Source: Rutstroemia sp. NJR-2017a BVV2
Taxonomy: Eukaryota; Ascomycota; Leotiomycetes; Helotiales; Rutstroemiaceae
Direction: 5' to 3'
NCBI GenBank assembly: GCA_002946415.1
Contig: NJPS01000037.1
Coordinates: forward strand, 310,001 to 374,000
DNA: 64,000 nt
Shown piece by piece: positions 9,001 to 19,151 of this stretch. The notes beneath the pieces are model-generated. The model saw nothing but the letters and a program-made list of their open reading frames with translations. It made no database searches and had not been told where the DNA came from. The position numbers and the translations under genes were made by a program. Within the stretch, counting starts at the first letter, position 1; each line of letters starts with the position of its first letter.

Positions 9001-11881
9001 TTGGCGGCTTGACGAGACGCTCAAATAGCGAAATGTCTAGGGAGTATCTCTTGCCACGAGGATTGTCATGTTGAAGCTCATAATTGTTGATCTGAGGCCG
9101 AAGTTGCTCATGGTCGCCTATCAGTATTGCATGTTCCACCCCAGGTAGGAATGCAGTCAGGGTGTGTGCCTCGAGAACTTCTCCAGCTTCTTCACAGAGC
9201 ATGACTTTTGCTCGCACGCGCTGGAGCAGCTCGATGTTTCTTGCCAGTCCGGACGTTGTCACGCCGATAATATGTGCTTCTTGAAGACATCGAAAATCCA
9301 GTTCCTTGTGACATTTGTCGAGCGCCGACTTGGAATTGTGGTAAGAATCTAGTGCATTAATGAGATCATCCGTGAGCTGGGTACTTCTTTCCTTGATCCA
9401 ATGGTTGTAAAGAGTATTACGCTCTAATGTCGACATCTCGCTCAGAGAAATGGCCGAAAGTTGAGCAACAGGACGATTCGAAGTGACTTTCTTTGGCGCC
9501 CCTCTAAGCCAACTCTCCACAACCCTAAACTTCTTTCCCTTCTTCCCTTTCACTTCCTGAAATCCCTCTTCATCTACCCCCTTCCCAAACAATTCCATAA
9601 AGTGCTGATTATGGGTTCTCATAAGATGGGCTTGGACATTTTTCCATGACCTAGGATCGTTTAACCCAGACAATATGTCTTTAGTTTCTCCTAGTATATC
9701 TTCAATGTCACGATTGTGTTGCCATTTATCATGTTTTTCTGTCTTCGTTGGAACGACGCCTTGCACTACACGACGGAGAGTGAGATTCTGAAGCATGTCG
9801 GATTTAGATCGTGAACCTAGGCGGACAACTTGCCCCACACCATCCTTGACTAAATGCTCCAGCAACTGGTCAAGAGCATGATTGGTGTAACATACACAGA
9901 CGATAGGACCAAGACTAGCTAACTTTCGGTTGTGTAGTAAAGCCTTGATGATTGCAACACCGGTATAACTTTTCCCTGTCCCCGGTGGGCCTTGAATGAG
10001 AGCTAGTTCTGTACTAAGAGCGCGAATGACTGCATGTTGTTGGGCTTCGTCGAGCGTGGAACCCCCATTCAGTTTTGTGAAATCAAATGATTGTCCAGGC
10101 TTTAAACTCAATGGTGTCCCAGCGAGAATGTCAAGGTTGAAACTGAATTCTCGTTTGGTCGCATAAGCTGGAGGTCTTATAACAGGGGGAGTAGAGTTCC
10201 GTGAGTCTGGTGCTATAATCTCTGCGAATGGAAGGTTGAGTTTTTGGCTCATCTTTTGTAACGCTTGAAGAGTTGGCTGAAAAGAAGGTAGGAGCACCCC
10301 AGGAAACTCAACGAGTGATTGTCGAGTTTTGGAGGATAAAATATGATTACTGATCCAAATCGTATCTTCCGTCTTATATTCAGCTAGACTCAATAGTATA
10401 GACGCACGATTTGATTGTCTGAAGAGGCTCGGAATGTCATCTGGGATTCCCTTGTTGTCCGAATTGAGGTCGTCCCTTCCGCGGAACGACAATTTTGGAT
10501 CACAAACAGAGAGGAAGATAATCCTGCCATCTGAAGAAACAAAGCAGACAAGCGAATCAACCTGCAAAAGCTTGCTTCCTTTCCACCAGTCTTCTCGCTG
10601 TTTCACGGATTTGTTTTTGATCTGGAGAGGCTGGTCGAATTCTGCTACGATCTGCAGACCCCTTCTGGGATCTACACACATACGGGAAAGGCGAACATTA
10701 TGATAGATGAGCCTGCGAACGCCTTGTTGGCCTTGGTGTTTTGTTGGTGGATTCTGATTGGGATGTCCAAGTCTCGTAACCTCTTCGCGTACCGCATCTC
10801 GTAGTTGCCCCACTGTGTCTTCGCGGAGAAGTCGGAATTGTCTGTCGAGGAGACCAGCGAGACCTGGTAGATGATGTTGTTCTGAATCAATCAATGGGAG
10901 ATATTCTTGCCGCGGGGAAGCTATTTCTTGCGCTGTTGGGAGGATCTGGATATCGGCGATACTTGCATGGTCGTTATCATGCCGAGCGCCGTTGTGGGAG
11001 AGATGTCCAGGCAAGTCTTGACTCAATTCAAACACTGCAGATAGGAGGCTTTGCGAAGGCTGGGTTTGTGCAAGGGGCAACGACGAGCCGATGTTGAGAC
11101 GACGTTTGATTCGAGTGAGGCTCAGTTCGACATTTGGAACCATGAAGTTCTCTGAAATACAGGCAGAGATCGTCTCTACAATCGCAGTGAATTCATCAAT
11201 GACTTGCGCACTCTGGTTTATCTCGATCAGCCGGTCTAAAACTGCAAGACTTGATGATATGACATTGGTAGAGATTTCGTCATCGTTTAAAGAATGGCCT
11301 AGAATAATTTCACTTAGAGCAGTTGCTGTAAATCGAAAGGCACTGAGACCACGCCGACCACTGGGACCGAAGAGAAAGGTGTAGATGGTGTCAACAGGAT
11401 TCTCTAGTATTAGCGAAGATAGCACATCTGGGTGAGAGATGATCCTATAGAAAGGAAGAGTCATATCTTTGAATATTGCGACAGTAGTTTCGTCCTTTTG
11501 ACTGGCATCCATAATGTCTGTTAGGGACTTGATTATCGCAAGTCCTGGCTCTGTAGCGAGTTTACCGATGATGTGCTGGCGTGTTCCTGCATCTTCACTC
11601 TCAATGAGATTCAAGCCTATTCCAAAGAACTTTTTTATGTCGACGGGAGGAGATCTAAAATGTGAGGCATTCGTATTAGGTCTGGGAATCATGTAAGTCC
11701 ATTTTCGGCAGGTTGCTTCGATTCCGCTTTCTTCACGAAACTGGGAGTTCGTATGGCCCGACGAGCTTGCGATGGTTGTAGTTGTGGTTGTATCATGACT
11801 GAATCGACAGTTGGAACCACGACGGCAACGGCCCCGTTTGAAATCAAAGCAGATCGCCGTTTTCTTTTGTCCGGAAGCCAT
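6062..11881 (-). CDS. ZNFX1-type protein: CCCH zinc finger, SF1 (UPF1-like) helicase, NF-X1 fingers, RZ finger
   Basis: A single 5.8-kb exon encodes 1939 aa. I chose the ATG at 11881, giving MASGQKKTAICFDF. The open frame extends 126 bp upstream only through a CTC/TTG-rich tandem repeat. Domains in order: a CCCH finger (C11, C19, C25, H29); an armadillo-like helical region (about 90-420); an SF1 helicase with Walker A GPPGTGKS at 631-638, the CYTNHALDQ motif, a Walker B-like LCEEAGE near 895, GDHEQLRP, and motif V/VI segments VDNFQGEEAK and NVLLSRARHG; a long Cys/His-rich NF-X1-type array; and a C-terminal RZ finger (YYCENGHPFTVGECG...CPQCGSPIGG). The order matches animal ZNFX1. Fungal relatives (Hrr1/SAD-3 group) act in small-RNA silencing, so a role in RNA silencing or RNA surveillance is a reasonable inference. 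Confidence 0.92.
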   Translation of the reverse strand: MASGQKKTAICFDFKRGRCRRGSNCRFSHDTTTTTTIASSSGHTNSQFREESGIEATCRKWTYMIPRPNTNASHFRSPPVDIKKFFGIGLNLIESEDAGTRQHIIGKLATEPGLAIIKSLTDIMDASQKDETTVAIFKDMTLPFYRIISHPDVLSSLILENPVDTIYTFLFGPSGRRGLSAFRFTATALSEIILGHSLNDDEISTNVISSSLAVLDRLIEINQSAQVIDEFTAIVETISACISENFMVPNVELSLTRIKRRLNIGSSLPLAQTQPSQSLLSAVFELSQDLPGHLSHNGARHDNDHASIADIQILPTAQEIASPRQEYLPLIDSEQHHLPGLAGLLDRQFRLLREDTVGQLRDAVREEVTRLGHPNQNPPTKHQGQQGVRRLIYHNVRLSRMCVDPRRGLQIVAEFDQPLQIKNKSVKQREDWWKGSKLLQVDSLVCFVSSDGRIIFLSVCDPKLSFRGRDDLNSDNKGIPDDIPSLFRQSNRASILLSLAEYKTEDTIWISNHILSSKTRQSLVEFPGVLLPSFQPTLQALQKMSQKLNLPFAEIIAPDSRNSTPPVIRPPAYATKREFSFNLDILAGTPLSLKPGQSFDFTKLNGGSTLDEAQQHAVIRALSTELALIQGPPGTGKSYTGVAIIKALLHNRKLASLGPIVCVCYTNHALDQLLEHLVKDGVGQVVRLGSRSKSDMLQNLTLRRVVQGVVPTKTEKHDKWQHNRDIEDILGETKDILSGLNDPRSWKNVQAHLMRTHNQHFMELFGKGVDEEGFQEVKGKKGKKFRVVESWLRGAPKKVTSNRPVAQLSAISLSEMSTLERNTLYNHWIKERSTQLTDDLINALDSYHNSKSALDKCHKELDFRCLQEAHIIGVTTSGLARNIELLQRVRAKVMLCEEAGEVLEAHTLTAFLPGVEHAILIGDHEQLRPQINNYELQHDNPRGKRYSLDISLFERLVKPPMGNFKVPLSTLSIQRRMHPSISELVRIPLYPDLQDHPSVLEYPEVDGMRDRLYWLDHQENEDPRPAQAVSLSRTNTFEVNMIGALVSHLVRQGKYGSEDIAVITPYLGQLQKIKKLLANSFEIVVGDRDQEELEARGLQEDAETSADGQAQVKVQKTTLLNALRIATVDNFQGEEAKVIVVSLVRSNSERKCGFLKTSNRINVLLSRARHGMYIIGNSDTSRHVPMWAQVLSILEQTNRIGPKLALCCPRHKETPIEVAVPDDFVRLAPEGGCAKRCSSRLLCGHSCYNMCHSTSLHNAVRCLERCPRTKNGCEHACPRPCGDPCDPKCQVIVFDIPLPCGHIARQLKCYEAQEPGEVRCNVQIERIMEHCKHTIRVRCYELPLNPDHPCSATCGAALTCGHNCTHTCKDCNKRVDGNIVERTHGVCNIRCGRPYTTCSHSCKASCHGDKPCPLCTEPCEVSCSHSKCSKLCHEPCAPCADDCSWSCPHRGRCPLPCAVPCELLPCSERCAKMLACGHRCPSICGEVCPDVAYCQICAHQNVKGMVVDFILSSTFEEIDLDEEPCIVPSCGHILTLESMDGHMSISDFYLMNDEGSIVGLKNSAEPFSASGMKSCPTCRSPLRNINRYSRIVRRGLIDESTKKFIVWANMKFIPLFTKIEAIEAELRKTAEGSLNASNNPSPTTPFSASFQLTGSRDHQISQIGMVTRKETRFRTIIGLRREIRNFLQQVDEKEQPYGRIYDLVQDARRHRGINTDLSSKVDILQVRNRLLTTVLLIRCDYTILLAFLNDWKDRTGPISASFQINLRTNRKDCEKLIEESHSRNQPGSMVEGHLYWARFFALERSFSEPGSEVTQLLDKARAHLQLAHKICDDYPGQTAGMRNEVEDVEKMLRGSTFYMPVSNEEKAAVYAAMAQSFSGTGHWYYCENGHPFTVGECGMPMVTSQCPQCGSPIGGHDHQAVDGVRRATDLEEQFRRVHI

Positions 11882-12766
11882 TGGCTGTATTAAAAAGAGT
11901 AGTAGAGTATCGGTACGGTATTTTGTCCTCGTGTATAGGTTTCTACTACACTTATTTGATGATTGACTGAGAAGTATGCGCAAGAGTATGAGCAAGAGTA
12001 TGAGCAAGAGGGCAGAGTGAAGAGAACGTTGGTGGTGGCTCTAGCTTTGCGGAGTAGGAAAGCTACAAAATAAAGAGCTAGGGTGGAAAACACCAAGAAC
12101 GCCCCCCGATTATGTGCCACTCAATTCACAGGGCTTATTATTGAGGCTCGAAACGATCATTTGTTGAAAGTAGATATATGATAGGCTGCCCCGAGCTACT
12201 GTATGATATTGGTCAATGCACAAGACGTTGTTTGGATACCGACGGCTGGTTAGATTAAGTACCCCGCCTCGCACTTGCATGGTAGGGGCGTAAAGACATA
12301 TGATAACTAACCTAATTTGGTTAGCGTGTTATGCAGATGTACAGAAGTAAACGATCCCACGGCAGCCAGATTAATTCATAGTGGTGTCTGATTGTTAAAT
12401 CCCAAATGTATTCAAGGCTTACGTACTACTTAACCACAACAACCTACTCTCTGTCCCGACAAGCGTTGACTTCCACGGCTATCTAGTACCGAATGCCGCT
12501 AATCATCTTGCCGACAGTTGTCACTGGTTCAAAAGAGTCTGACCAAGGAACTGTATAGCTGCAATCCATTTGGCCAGACACGTTTCGATTTGCGGCCAAG
12601 AGTTCGAGTGTGAATTAAAATCTTTTGTAGAAATTAAGAACCTTAACCCCACTATCATCCCACAATCAATATATTATCTTCCTTCTACTCAACATTACAT
12701 TCCTTGAACAGAGTATTCGATAAATAAGCATACAGACTGCGTTCATCCCTCTAAGTTGAAGTCAAT
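11882..12766. promoter_or_regulatory. Divergent promoter interval, helicase (-) and BTB gene (+)
   Basis: About 0.9 kb between divergent start codons. Just upstream of the helicase ATG is a short tandem repeat of GAGTATGAGCAA-like units (about 11979-12012). Nearer the BTB gene is a pyrimidine-rich tract (ATCTTCCTTCTACTC, about 12675-12690) of the kind common before fungal transcription starts. No gene is seen. Confidence 0.4.
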
Positions 12767-13619
12767 ATGTCTAATACGTCTAAAGTCCTTGCTACGTAAG
12801 TTTAATGAACTCAAAGAAATTGTTCTCTATTGACGATACTAGGATGCTTGACTCTGGTCGATACTCTGATCTTACTATCACATGTGGCAGCAAAGTGTTT
12901 AGGGTGCATCGGAATGTAGTGTGTCTACAATCAAAGCCTCTGGCCGCGCATGTGGATGGTGTATTTGTGGTTAGTGCATTCACTTCCTTGGGCTAACTTT
13001 ACTTACTCCAATTTAGGAGGCCATGACCGGCGAAATAAATCTACCAGACGATCATCCGACAATTTTTGAAAGACTTATCAAATTCTTCTACACGGGAGAC
13101 TTTGATGCTACACCTTCTCTTGAGGAAGTCGCCGCTGATGAATCCTCAAGTGGATCTGACTGGAAACCATCACCTTCGGAATCCTCCATCGGGTGGGTTT
13201 TGAAGTCAAATTTTGACGTCAAAGAAGCCGCTTCTGAAACAGTCAACGGAGATCTCGGAAGATTGACAATTTGCACCCGCGTCTTCGTCATGGCCGAAAA
13301 GTATGATATTCCAGCATTGAAGACTCTCGCCAAAACCAAGTTCGAAGCAGCTGTATCTAGCGATTGGAATACTTCTGCACTCTCAGATAGTCTCAGGCTT
13401 ATGTACGACGGACTTCCGGATTCTGATCGCCTGCTCAAAGATGTTGCTATCGAAGCTGCTGCTGGTCATGTTAAAGAACTGTTTGACAGGGGGGAATTCG
13501 TAGCACTGTGTAAAGAGAATGGAGACATTGCATTTGATGTTCTTAAGGCTTCCTTAAGTCCGAAGGTCAAAAACCGCCCGTGGAGTGGCGTATCGCGTTC
13601 AGACAGTGATTCCTATTAA
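12767..13619 (+). CDS. BTB/POZ domain protein
   Basis: Three exons (12767-12795, 12843-12969, 13017-13619) with two 47-nt introns give 252 aa. The first exon is only 29 nt. The product begins MSNTSKVLATMLDSGRYSDLT and shows the BTB core: SDLTITCGSKVFRVHRNVVC, then EINLPDDHPTIFERLIKFFYTGDF. A variable acidic/serine-rich insert follows (about 95-125), then a BACK-like helical tail (RVFVMAEKYDIPALKTLA). This is the common fungal short BTB type with no kelch, MATH or NPH3 extension. BTB proteins often act as dimeric adaptors for cullin-3 ubiquitin ligases. A partner cannot be named from sequence. Confidence 0.85.
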
Positions 13620-15036
13620 TCAAACCGGCAATAACATTATTACGGTCGTTGTGGTAATACCTTTGATTGGATCAGGAGAGTTGGAAGCAACTGCAAGTAA
13701 ATACAGCAATGGTGGAAAAGACGTCGTGTTTGGTCTCGAGAACGAGAAAGTTTACTAGTCAATTAAATCGTCGACGACAATATAGTATTCCACGTCCTTA
13801 ATGCTCTCATCATTTGTATTTAGATGATCCTGGCAGAATAGCCAACTTGAACAACCATCTTGCTTAAGTTGCTTTCCCGATTATAGATATCTCGATAGCA
13901 ACTCTGGTGTGGGGTTGGGGAAATCTCGTGTTTCCCGTAAAGGATAGCAGATCTTCGAGAGAGCAGTTATATACTCCAGTCGTAACCAGGTGATTGGGGA
14001 TTTTCTCAAACTAGAAATCTCGGACATCTCCATGAGATGACTAGGTTTTGCTTCACGGAGAGGTGAGTTATGAGCATACAGTATCATCCCAGTAAGATAA
14101 CACAATCTGGTATCAAGAAAATTGGACGAATCCAGCTTCTAAGTTGAATAAAATAGATATCGGGAAACTTCACGTCCCAGAGAGAGCGACAATGGGTCGG
14201 TAAAGTAAGCTGATGGTGAGCCGCGTAGTTGGAGTAACAAGCCCTGATCTGCATCATATACAGAAAAGTGGGATGATTTACGGCGGGGTAACTTGGTGGG
14301 GGAGGTGTAGCTTGTGGCTGAGTGTGGCTTGCCCATCAACCCTTGCAGATCACAAAAGCGTTGGTGGAGCAACTGGCGGAGAACCTAGCATCCTAGGAAT
14401 ACAGCAAACCTTCGAGCAGACTTTTCATAACCATGAGGAAAGTTGCGGAAGAACACGCTACATGAAACCCTGCCGATAAACTTGTGCTTCCTGAATTAAC
14501 CTGTCATCCAGGCCAAACTTATCACGACCCTGGTGACGGGTTGTGGGGAGTTGTGCTACCCTTAGCCACCATGCACTTATGCACTTCATGATATGCATCT
14601 GTGATCCTTTGGATAATTATGACTAATTCATTTATCATGGACGTAAGATGGTAAGACCCTTCTTTAAAGATCTCCTCGCCATTACCATCCAATGTATCGA
14701 AACTATATTATGGTGAATTGAATTGACAGATTCTAGTCATCCATTCGATTTTCTCGATGCAACTGTTGGATGGGCATCTAATTTTCCCATTCCAATCATG
14801 AAGCACTGCAAGGTCAAACCAGTACGAAAACGGTAAAATGATGTGCTGCAAGTTTCCATGTCTTCAGCGGCACAGCAGAATGTTTGGAGAACTGTTTTTC
14901 TCCCTCAAAATCACAACCATGTGGACATCTTCAATTTGGAAAAGACACCATCTCACTCTTATTTCAGTTTTGTCATGTATCCATGAAGAGTAGTACTCGA
15001 GAGCATTGAATGCCCAGTTCACCGGCATCGAGAAAG
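13620..15036. other. Intergenic, no gene seen
   Basis: About 1.4 kb between the BTB gene and the Mid2-like gene, both on the plus strand. Short open frames occur on both strands (for example 14139-14372 minus), but none shows a signal peptide, conserved motif or plausible splice partner. It probably holds the terminator of one gene and the promoter of the next. Confidence 0.4.
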
Positions 15037-16104
15037 ATGTCTTACATGTTGCTGGTATTCTTGGTTGCGCAGATCAGTCAAGCCCCAATCTGCTGGGCGC
15101 AAAGCCTGACAGCTACTCTTTGGTCTTTCCCGGACGGCACTCTGTCGGACTTCTCGCAAACCTTTTCGAAGGAGACCACCTTACCTTGGCTTGGAATTCT
15201 TTGTCTTCCTCCTCTTACAAGGTAGATGGAGTCGCGAGCTTGTACGTCACTACCTGGGATTACGATACATATCACTACGATCAATTGGTTATAGGTACTT
15301 CTGAACATGCCCCTCCCCCATCTTGTCATCGACATGCAAAATATTCCTTATTTCGACGAACGCTAACTTCTATATTTCTTCATAGCGGACGTCAATTTGA
15401 ATAAGACCGACACATATATCTGGGTAGTCCACCTTCCGGATAGAATCATCGATCTCACTCCGCAATATTACTTTCGATTCATGGGTACGGGTTCCTCTCC
15501 AGTGATAGAACCAGGTATCTTCGAGATTCCAAGCCCCGGCTTTTCCATACTTCAAGGACAAACGAGTTCGGCGTCCGTCACCTCTACGCCATCTGGTGTA
15601 TCTGTGACAACAACATATACAACGTCTGTAAAAAGTGTCATTGCAACAGTATATACAACTTTATCGCAGAGTAAGTCCACAACATCTTCAGCTCGCACAC
15701 TCTCGTCATCACTACCAGCTCCGAACACTTCAACAAACCCAGCTGTTTCTTCAAGCACACCAAATCTATCGCCAAGCTCCCAAAGTTCTAGGCCGAGCCC
15801 GCGGCCCACCGGAGAAGCGAAAAAGTGCGAAATTTGTGGTTTGAGTAGAGGGGCGATCGTGGGTATCGGCCTTGGAGTTCCATGTGGGATACTGATGTTG
15901 GCAGCAATCGTCTATTTTATCTTCAGTAGGCGGTGGAAAAGGAAAAGAGCTTCGTCAGAATTACCTGAGCTTGATAATTCGGAGAAATCAATCCCCCCTG
16001 TGACGAGCAATCAAACAGTAGCTGAGCTTGGTGGAAGGGAAGTCGAACTTGAGCTTGATGGAAGGGAAGTCGAACCTGGTATGCATGAGCTTTCCTCCAA
16101 TTAA
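15037..16104 (+). CDS. Mid2-like single-pass surface glycoprotein, apparent 1-nt frameshift in exon 1
   Basis: Exons 15037-15294 and 15386-16104 flank a 91-nt GTACTT...CATAG intron with a CTAAC branch point. The product begins with a signal peptide (MSYMLLVFLVAQISQA) followed by SLTATLWSFPDGTLSDFSQTF. The reading frame then has to move by one base to continue as EGDHLTLAWNSL...SLYVTTWDYDTY, which exon 2 extends. The break lies at the four-T run 15163-15166. After an ectodomain come a Ser/Thr-rich stalk (about 190-250), a TM helix (GAIVGIGLGVPCGILMLAAI) with a basic stop-transfer, and a cytoplasmic tail with a GGREVELELDGREVE repeat. The layout resembles fungal wall-stress sensors. No alternative intron of suitable length and splice sites rescues both the signal peptide and the ectodomain. 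Confidence 0.7.
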
Positions 16105-16417
16105 TGGAATTCATGTTGCTATCGGCTGGATTAATCGTGGGGAATACCGCAACACCTTTTTTGAGATGGAGGCTATGGGAAGACATGACAGGTGGCGGGG
16201 GTAGCTCTGAGAACTGGTGACGAAGAGGTTGTCGACCAGTCTTGGGTTGGAAATTATGGAGCGTCATTCCGATGCTCAGTTGTGAATTAAATCTCAGACC
16301 TACCTCATTGAAGTTTCTGGTGAGTACATAAGTTTCGGAAATAAATAGAGATATTCTGAGACTGATATTAGATACAAGTAAGCTTATCCTCATGAATGGA
16401 GAATCTGTAACTCCGAT
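16105..16417. other. Convergent 3' ends, no gene seen
   Basis: A 313-bp interval between the Mid2-like stop codon and the MDR oxidoreductase stop codon, which face each other. It should contain both terminators. Nothing else is recognised. Confidence 0.4.
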
Positions 16418-17513
16418 CTACAACTTGATAACCACCTTCCCTGTATGCGCGCCAGAATAAAGATAATCGAACGCCTCAACCGCGTCCTTGAAGTCAAAAA
16501 CTTTATCAATAATTGGCTTCAAGGAGACCTTCTTCTCCGACAAGAAAGCGCACAGCTCTTGTTGGTCTTCTTTAGATCCAACCGCAATACCTCTATTCGT
16601 AACCAAATTGTCAGTAAATCAAAACCAAGCAAATTCTGGGATCCACTTACTGCACTCTCGCGCTTTTGGACATCAACGGCACAACAAAACTCGGCTTCTT
16701 CGTAGGATCCAGAACACCGCCCAAAAACCCCACGAGCGAAACCGTACCGGCGACGGGACGAAGAGCATTGATACACTTCTCAACCGATGCCTCACCGACA
16801 TTATTTACAACAACATCGACGCCGCGTCCATTCGTGAGTCTTTTCGCCTCCTCGTCCCAGTCTGGAACTTTGCGGTAATTGATACCAAGCACTTTTCCTT
16901 CGGGAGCCAAGGCCTTAATTCGATCCAGCTTCTCATCTGACGATGATGTAATGATGGGCGTGATACCCGCCCCCAGACATATCATCAAAGAAAACATACT
17001 GACACCCCCTGTTCCCTCCAACAATGCAGTCTTGACTTTAAATTTCTTCTGCAAGTCCAAAGACGTCCATGCCGTGTTCCCAGCACAACTAATAGTGGAG
17101 ACTTCTTCCACCGACAAATGCGCCGGCGCAAGCGTGAGATAGTCCTCAGTAAACACGGCGTACTCTCTCAGCGTGCCATCGATATCGCCACCCATTGCAC
17201 CGCTTCGCTCTCCGAGCTCGTAGTCCGCGACCCAGGTCGTACTGACATAGTCATCGGGTTTGAACTCCTTGACTGCACTACCCACGGCGAGGACAGTGGC
17301 TGCGGCGTCAGAGCAAGGGACTCCACGGTCGATGACGGAGACTAGATATCGGTCGTGCAGCATAGCTACGTCGCGGAAGTTGAGCGATACGGCGTGGATC
17401 TTTACGAGGACTTCGTTGGGTTGGAGGGATTGGGGGAGTGAGTCGGTGACGAGCTCAAGGCTCTTGCCGTCTTCTGTGCGGCGCCATGCGCGAGTGCTGG
17501 TTGGAAGAGCCAT
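16418..17513 (-). CDS. Zinc-independent MDR oxidoreductase (quinone reductase / alcohol dehydrogenase-like)
   Basis: Two exons (17513-16651 and 16592-16418) with a 58-nt intron give 345 aa. The GroES-like N-terminal half contains EVLVKIHAVSLNFRDVAMLHD and VPCSDAAATVLAVGSAVKEFKPDDYV. The Rossmann half has LEGTGGVSMFSLMICLGAG as the nucleotide-binding turn and GRGVDVVVNNVG. The splice junction yields SARVQGIAVGSKE, the expected helix, and the C-terminus GAHTGKVVIKL is the family signature. Canonical zinc-binding Cys/His of classical alcohol dehydrogenases are missing, which fits the NAD(P)H:quinone reductase-like branch. It should be a soluble NADPH-dependent reductase; the substrate is unknown. 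It stands alone. Confidence 0.88.
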
Positions 17514-18405
17514 ATTTATGAGATAGACAAGAGGTTGGTATCGGATATAGACTTAGATGTTAGGAATGTTGAGTTCGTTATTGATGATGTAGAATGAAGA
17601 TTGAACCTTTGGGCGCGCATCCTCCCCTTTTATATTCTTCTCACAGAAAGACTTTGGTACATCAATCTATGATTTAGTAACATTCGGATTACAAATTCTC
17701 TGAGATGTATCCATACCATCATACTAGATCTGAATCGCTGTGTATCAATGAGCTATCTTCGGAATATAACCTTAGTGGCTTTAAGCCTCTGCGGGGCATT
17801 CGTCATGCATGCTCGGGGGAACATTGCTGCCGCTAACCACCACCATTGCTCCATAACCTCAATTCCGGCAGTATTTTCCGTCGGCCAACTCGAATTCAGG
17901 TGAGACCTATGTGAAATTTTTTAATTACTGGTTGACAGCCAATTCACCGCTGTCATTGTCGGCGTCGAAAATATTATCTGAACCATCGCTCGGGAGTTCT
18001 GTTGCACCATGCGCGTTGTGCTAGTATATCTTCTGGGTGTTCTGTTGCGCCACATGCTTTGTGCTAGTTTTTAGGCGCGACGCTAACGAAAGTGGAAGCA
18101 GTAAAGCTCTCGGGCTGTACCGCCGAATCGTCGGTCTGAAATAATTATGTACTCGACGATTCCCACACAAAATAAAGTTGCACCTTGCTTTTCATGACTT
18201 CTCTTTCTTGCTCCCTCCAACGCGGAGTCGGAATTTGTACGTATATTACTTCACAAGATCGCCTTGTAGAGATAGCCAATTAGGTAATTAGTGCCAGAAA
18301 GGAGGCCGCTCCGGCGCAAAAAAACAGGCCGATTTGGAAAATCTATTGTAGATGATTACTGTTGTCAAATGAATAACCTAAAGGCTCTAAGAGATTGTAA
18401 TATTT
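17514..18405. other. Intergenic; contains a short degenerate direct repeat
   Basis: Promoter side of the MDR gene and 3' side of the DUF7924-like relic. Around 17998-18075 a stretch of about 40 bp (TTCTGTTGC...GTGCTAGT) occurs twice with mismatches. No gene is supported. Confidence 0.35.
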
Positions 18406-19151
18406 TCATTTTCTAACATCTTTTGGGAATTTTATTTCTGAACCGTGAAAGGGGATAGCGTTAATCCAGCCTACATTAGTGGTCCCTCTGAGAATTTCTA
18501 GGTGTTTCGCTCCACAAAGCGCTAATAACTCAGCCGAAGGGAATATAAGTTCCCCAATATGAAGAATCACTTTGGTTTCATTCTCACCTCTAAGGCTTTC
18601 GCAAGTCTTCTCGAACACAATATCATCTGAGAAAAAGAGTATTATCAGGTGGCTTCTCAGCCGTTGTTAGAAGCATTGCCAAAAGCTCTCTGCCCTTGAA
18701 TAGTGATGCCATCATCATGGTTCGTCATAAAGCTACCGCGCTCCTGGAGTTGACCCTCGTATCGGGGATGTCGATATGGAGCGTTCTTCTGTTTCCGCGG
18801 CTGCTGGTCACTTAGTGTTTGTGTCCGGGTCGTCTCAGTGTATATGCTCGTATCCGTACGCTTGCGGAGTAGAGAAGATTTTGATATCTTTCTTGCAAAC
18901 TCATTTTCTACACATCGAAATCGATCCGGTGTATTCTCTTGTTCCACCGTCGGCCAATTTCCGTTCTCTCTCCAGAAGTCAACCCGAGCATCACCAATTG
19001 TATTCCAAACTGTTCGAATTCGCTTCGGTGGCGGCTCAAGGGAAGTGGAGGAGGATAAGAATTCGTCTTTTCGAGGTTGCTTTCGCGACTCGATCTGCTC
19101 GTGAGACGATGCGGATGGCGCGTACATATCTGCACTTTTAATGCATACCAA
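18406..19151 (-). pseudogene. Truncated, frameshifted relic of a DUF7924-like fungal protein
   Basis: Two minus-strand frames fit one family. The upstream frame (19151-18657) gives PPPKRIRTVWNTIGDARVDF, WRENGNWPTVEQE, a serine/arginine segment and PYRHPRYEGQLQERGSFM, and then runs into a stop. The downstream frame (18618-18406) gives VFEKTCESLRGENETKVILH, ELIFPSAELLALCGAKHLEI and WINAIPF, then stops. Between them a third frame reads KPPDNTLF, followed by an out-of-phase SDDIVFEK, so at least two small indels are present. Intact proteins of this type continue well over 150 residues beyond WINAIPF through a conserved catalytic-looking core. That part is missing here. The family is abundant and often fragmentary in Helotiales genomes. 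The DUF number is from memory. Confidence 0.7.

Noticed and set aside
11882..12007. 126-bp N-terminal extension of the helicase frame (leucine-rich, signal-like)
   Set aside because: It is translated from a short tandem repeat, and the next ATG gives a standard start just before the CCCH finger.
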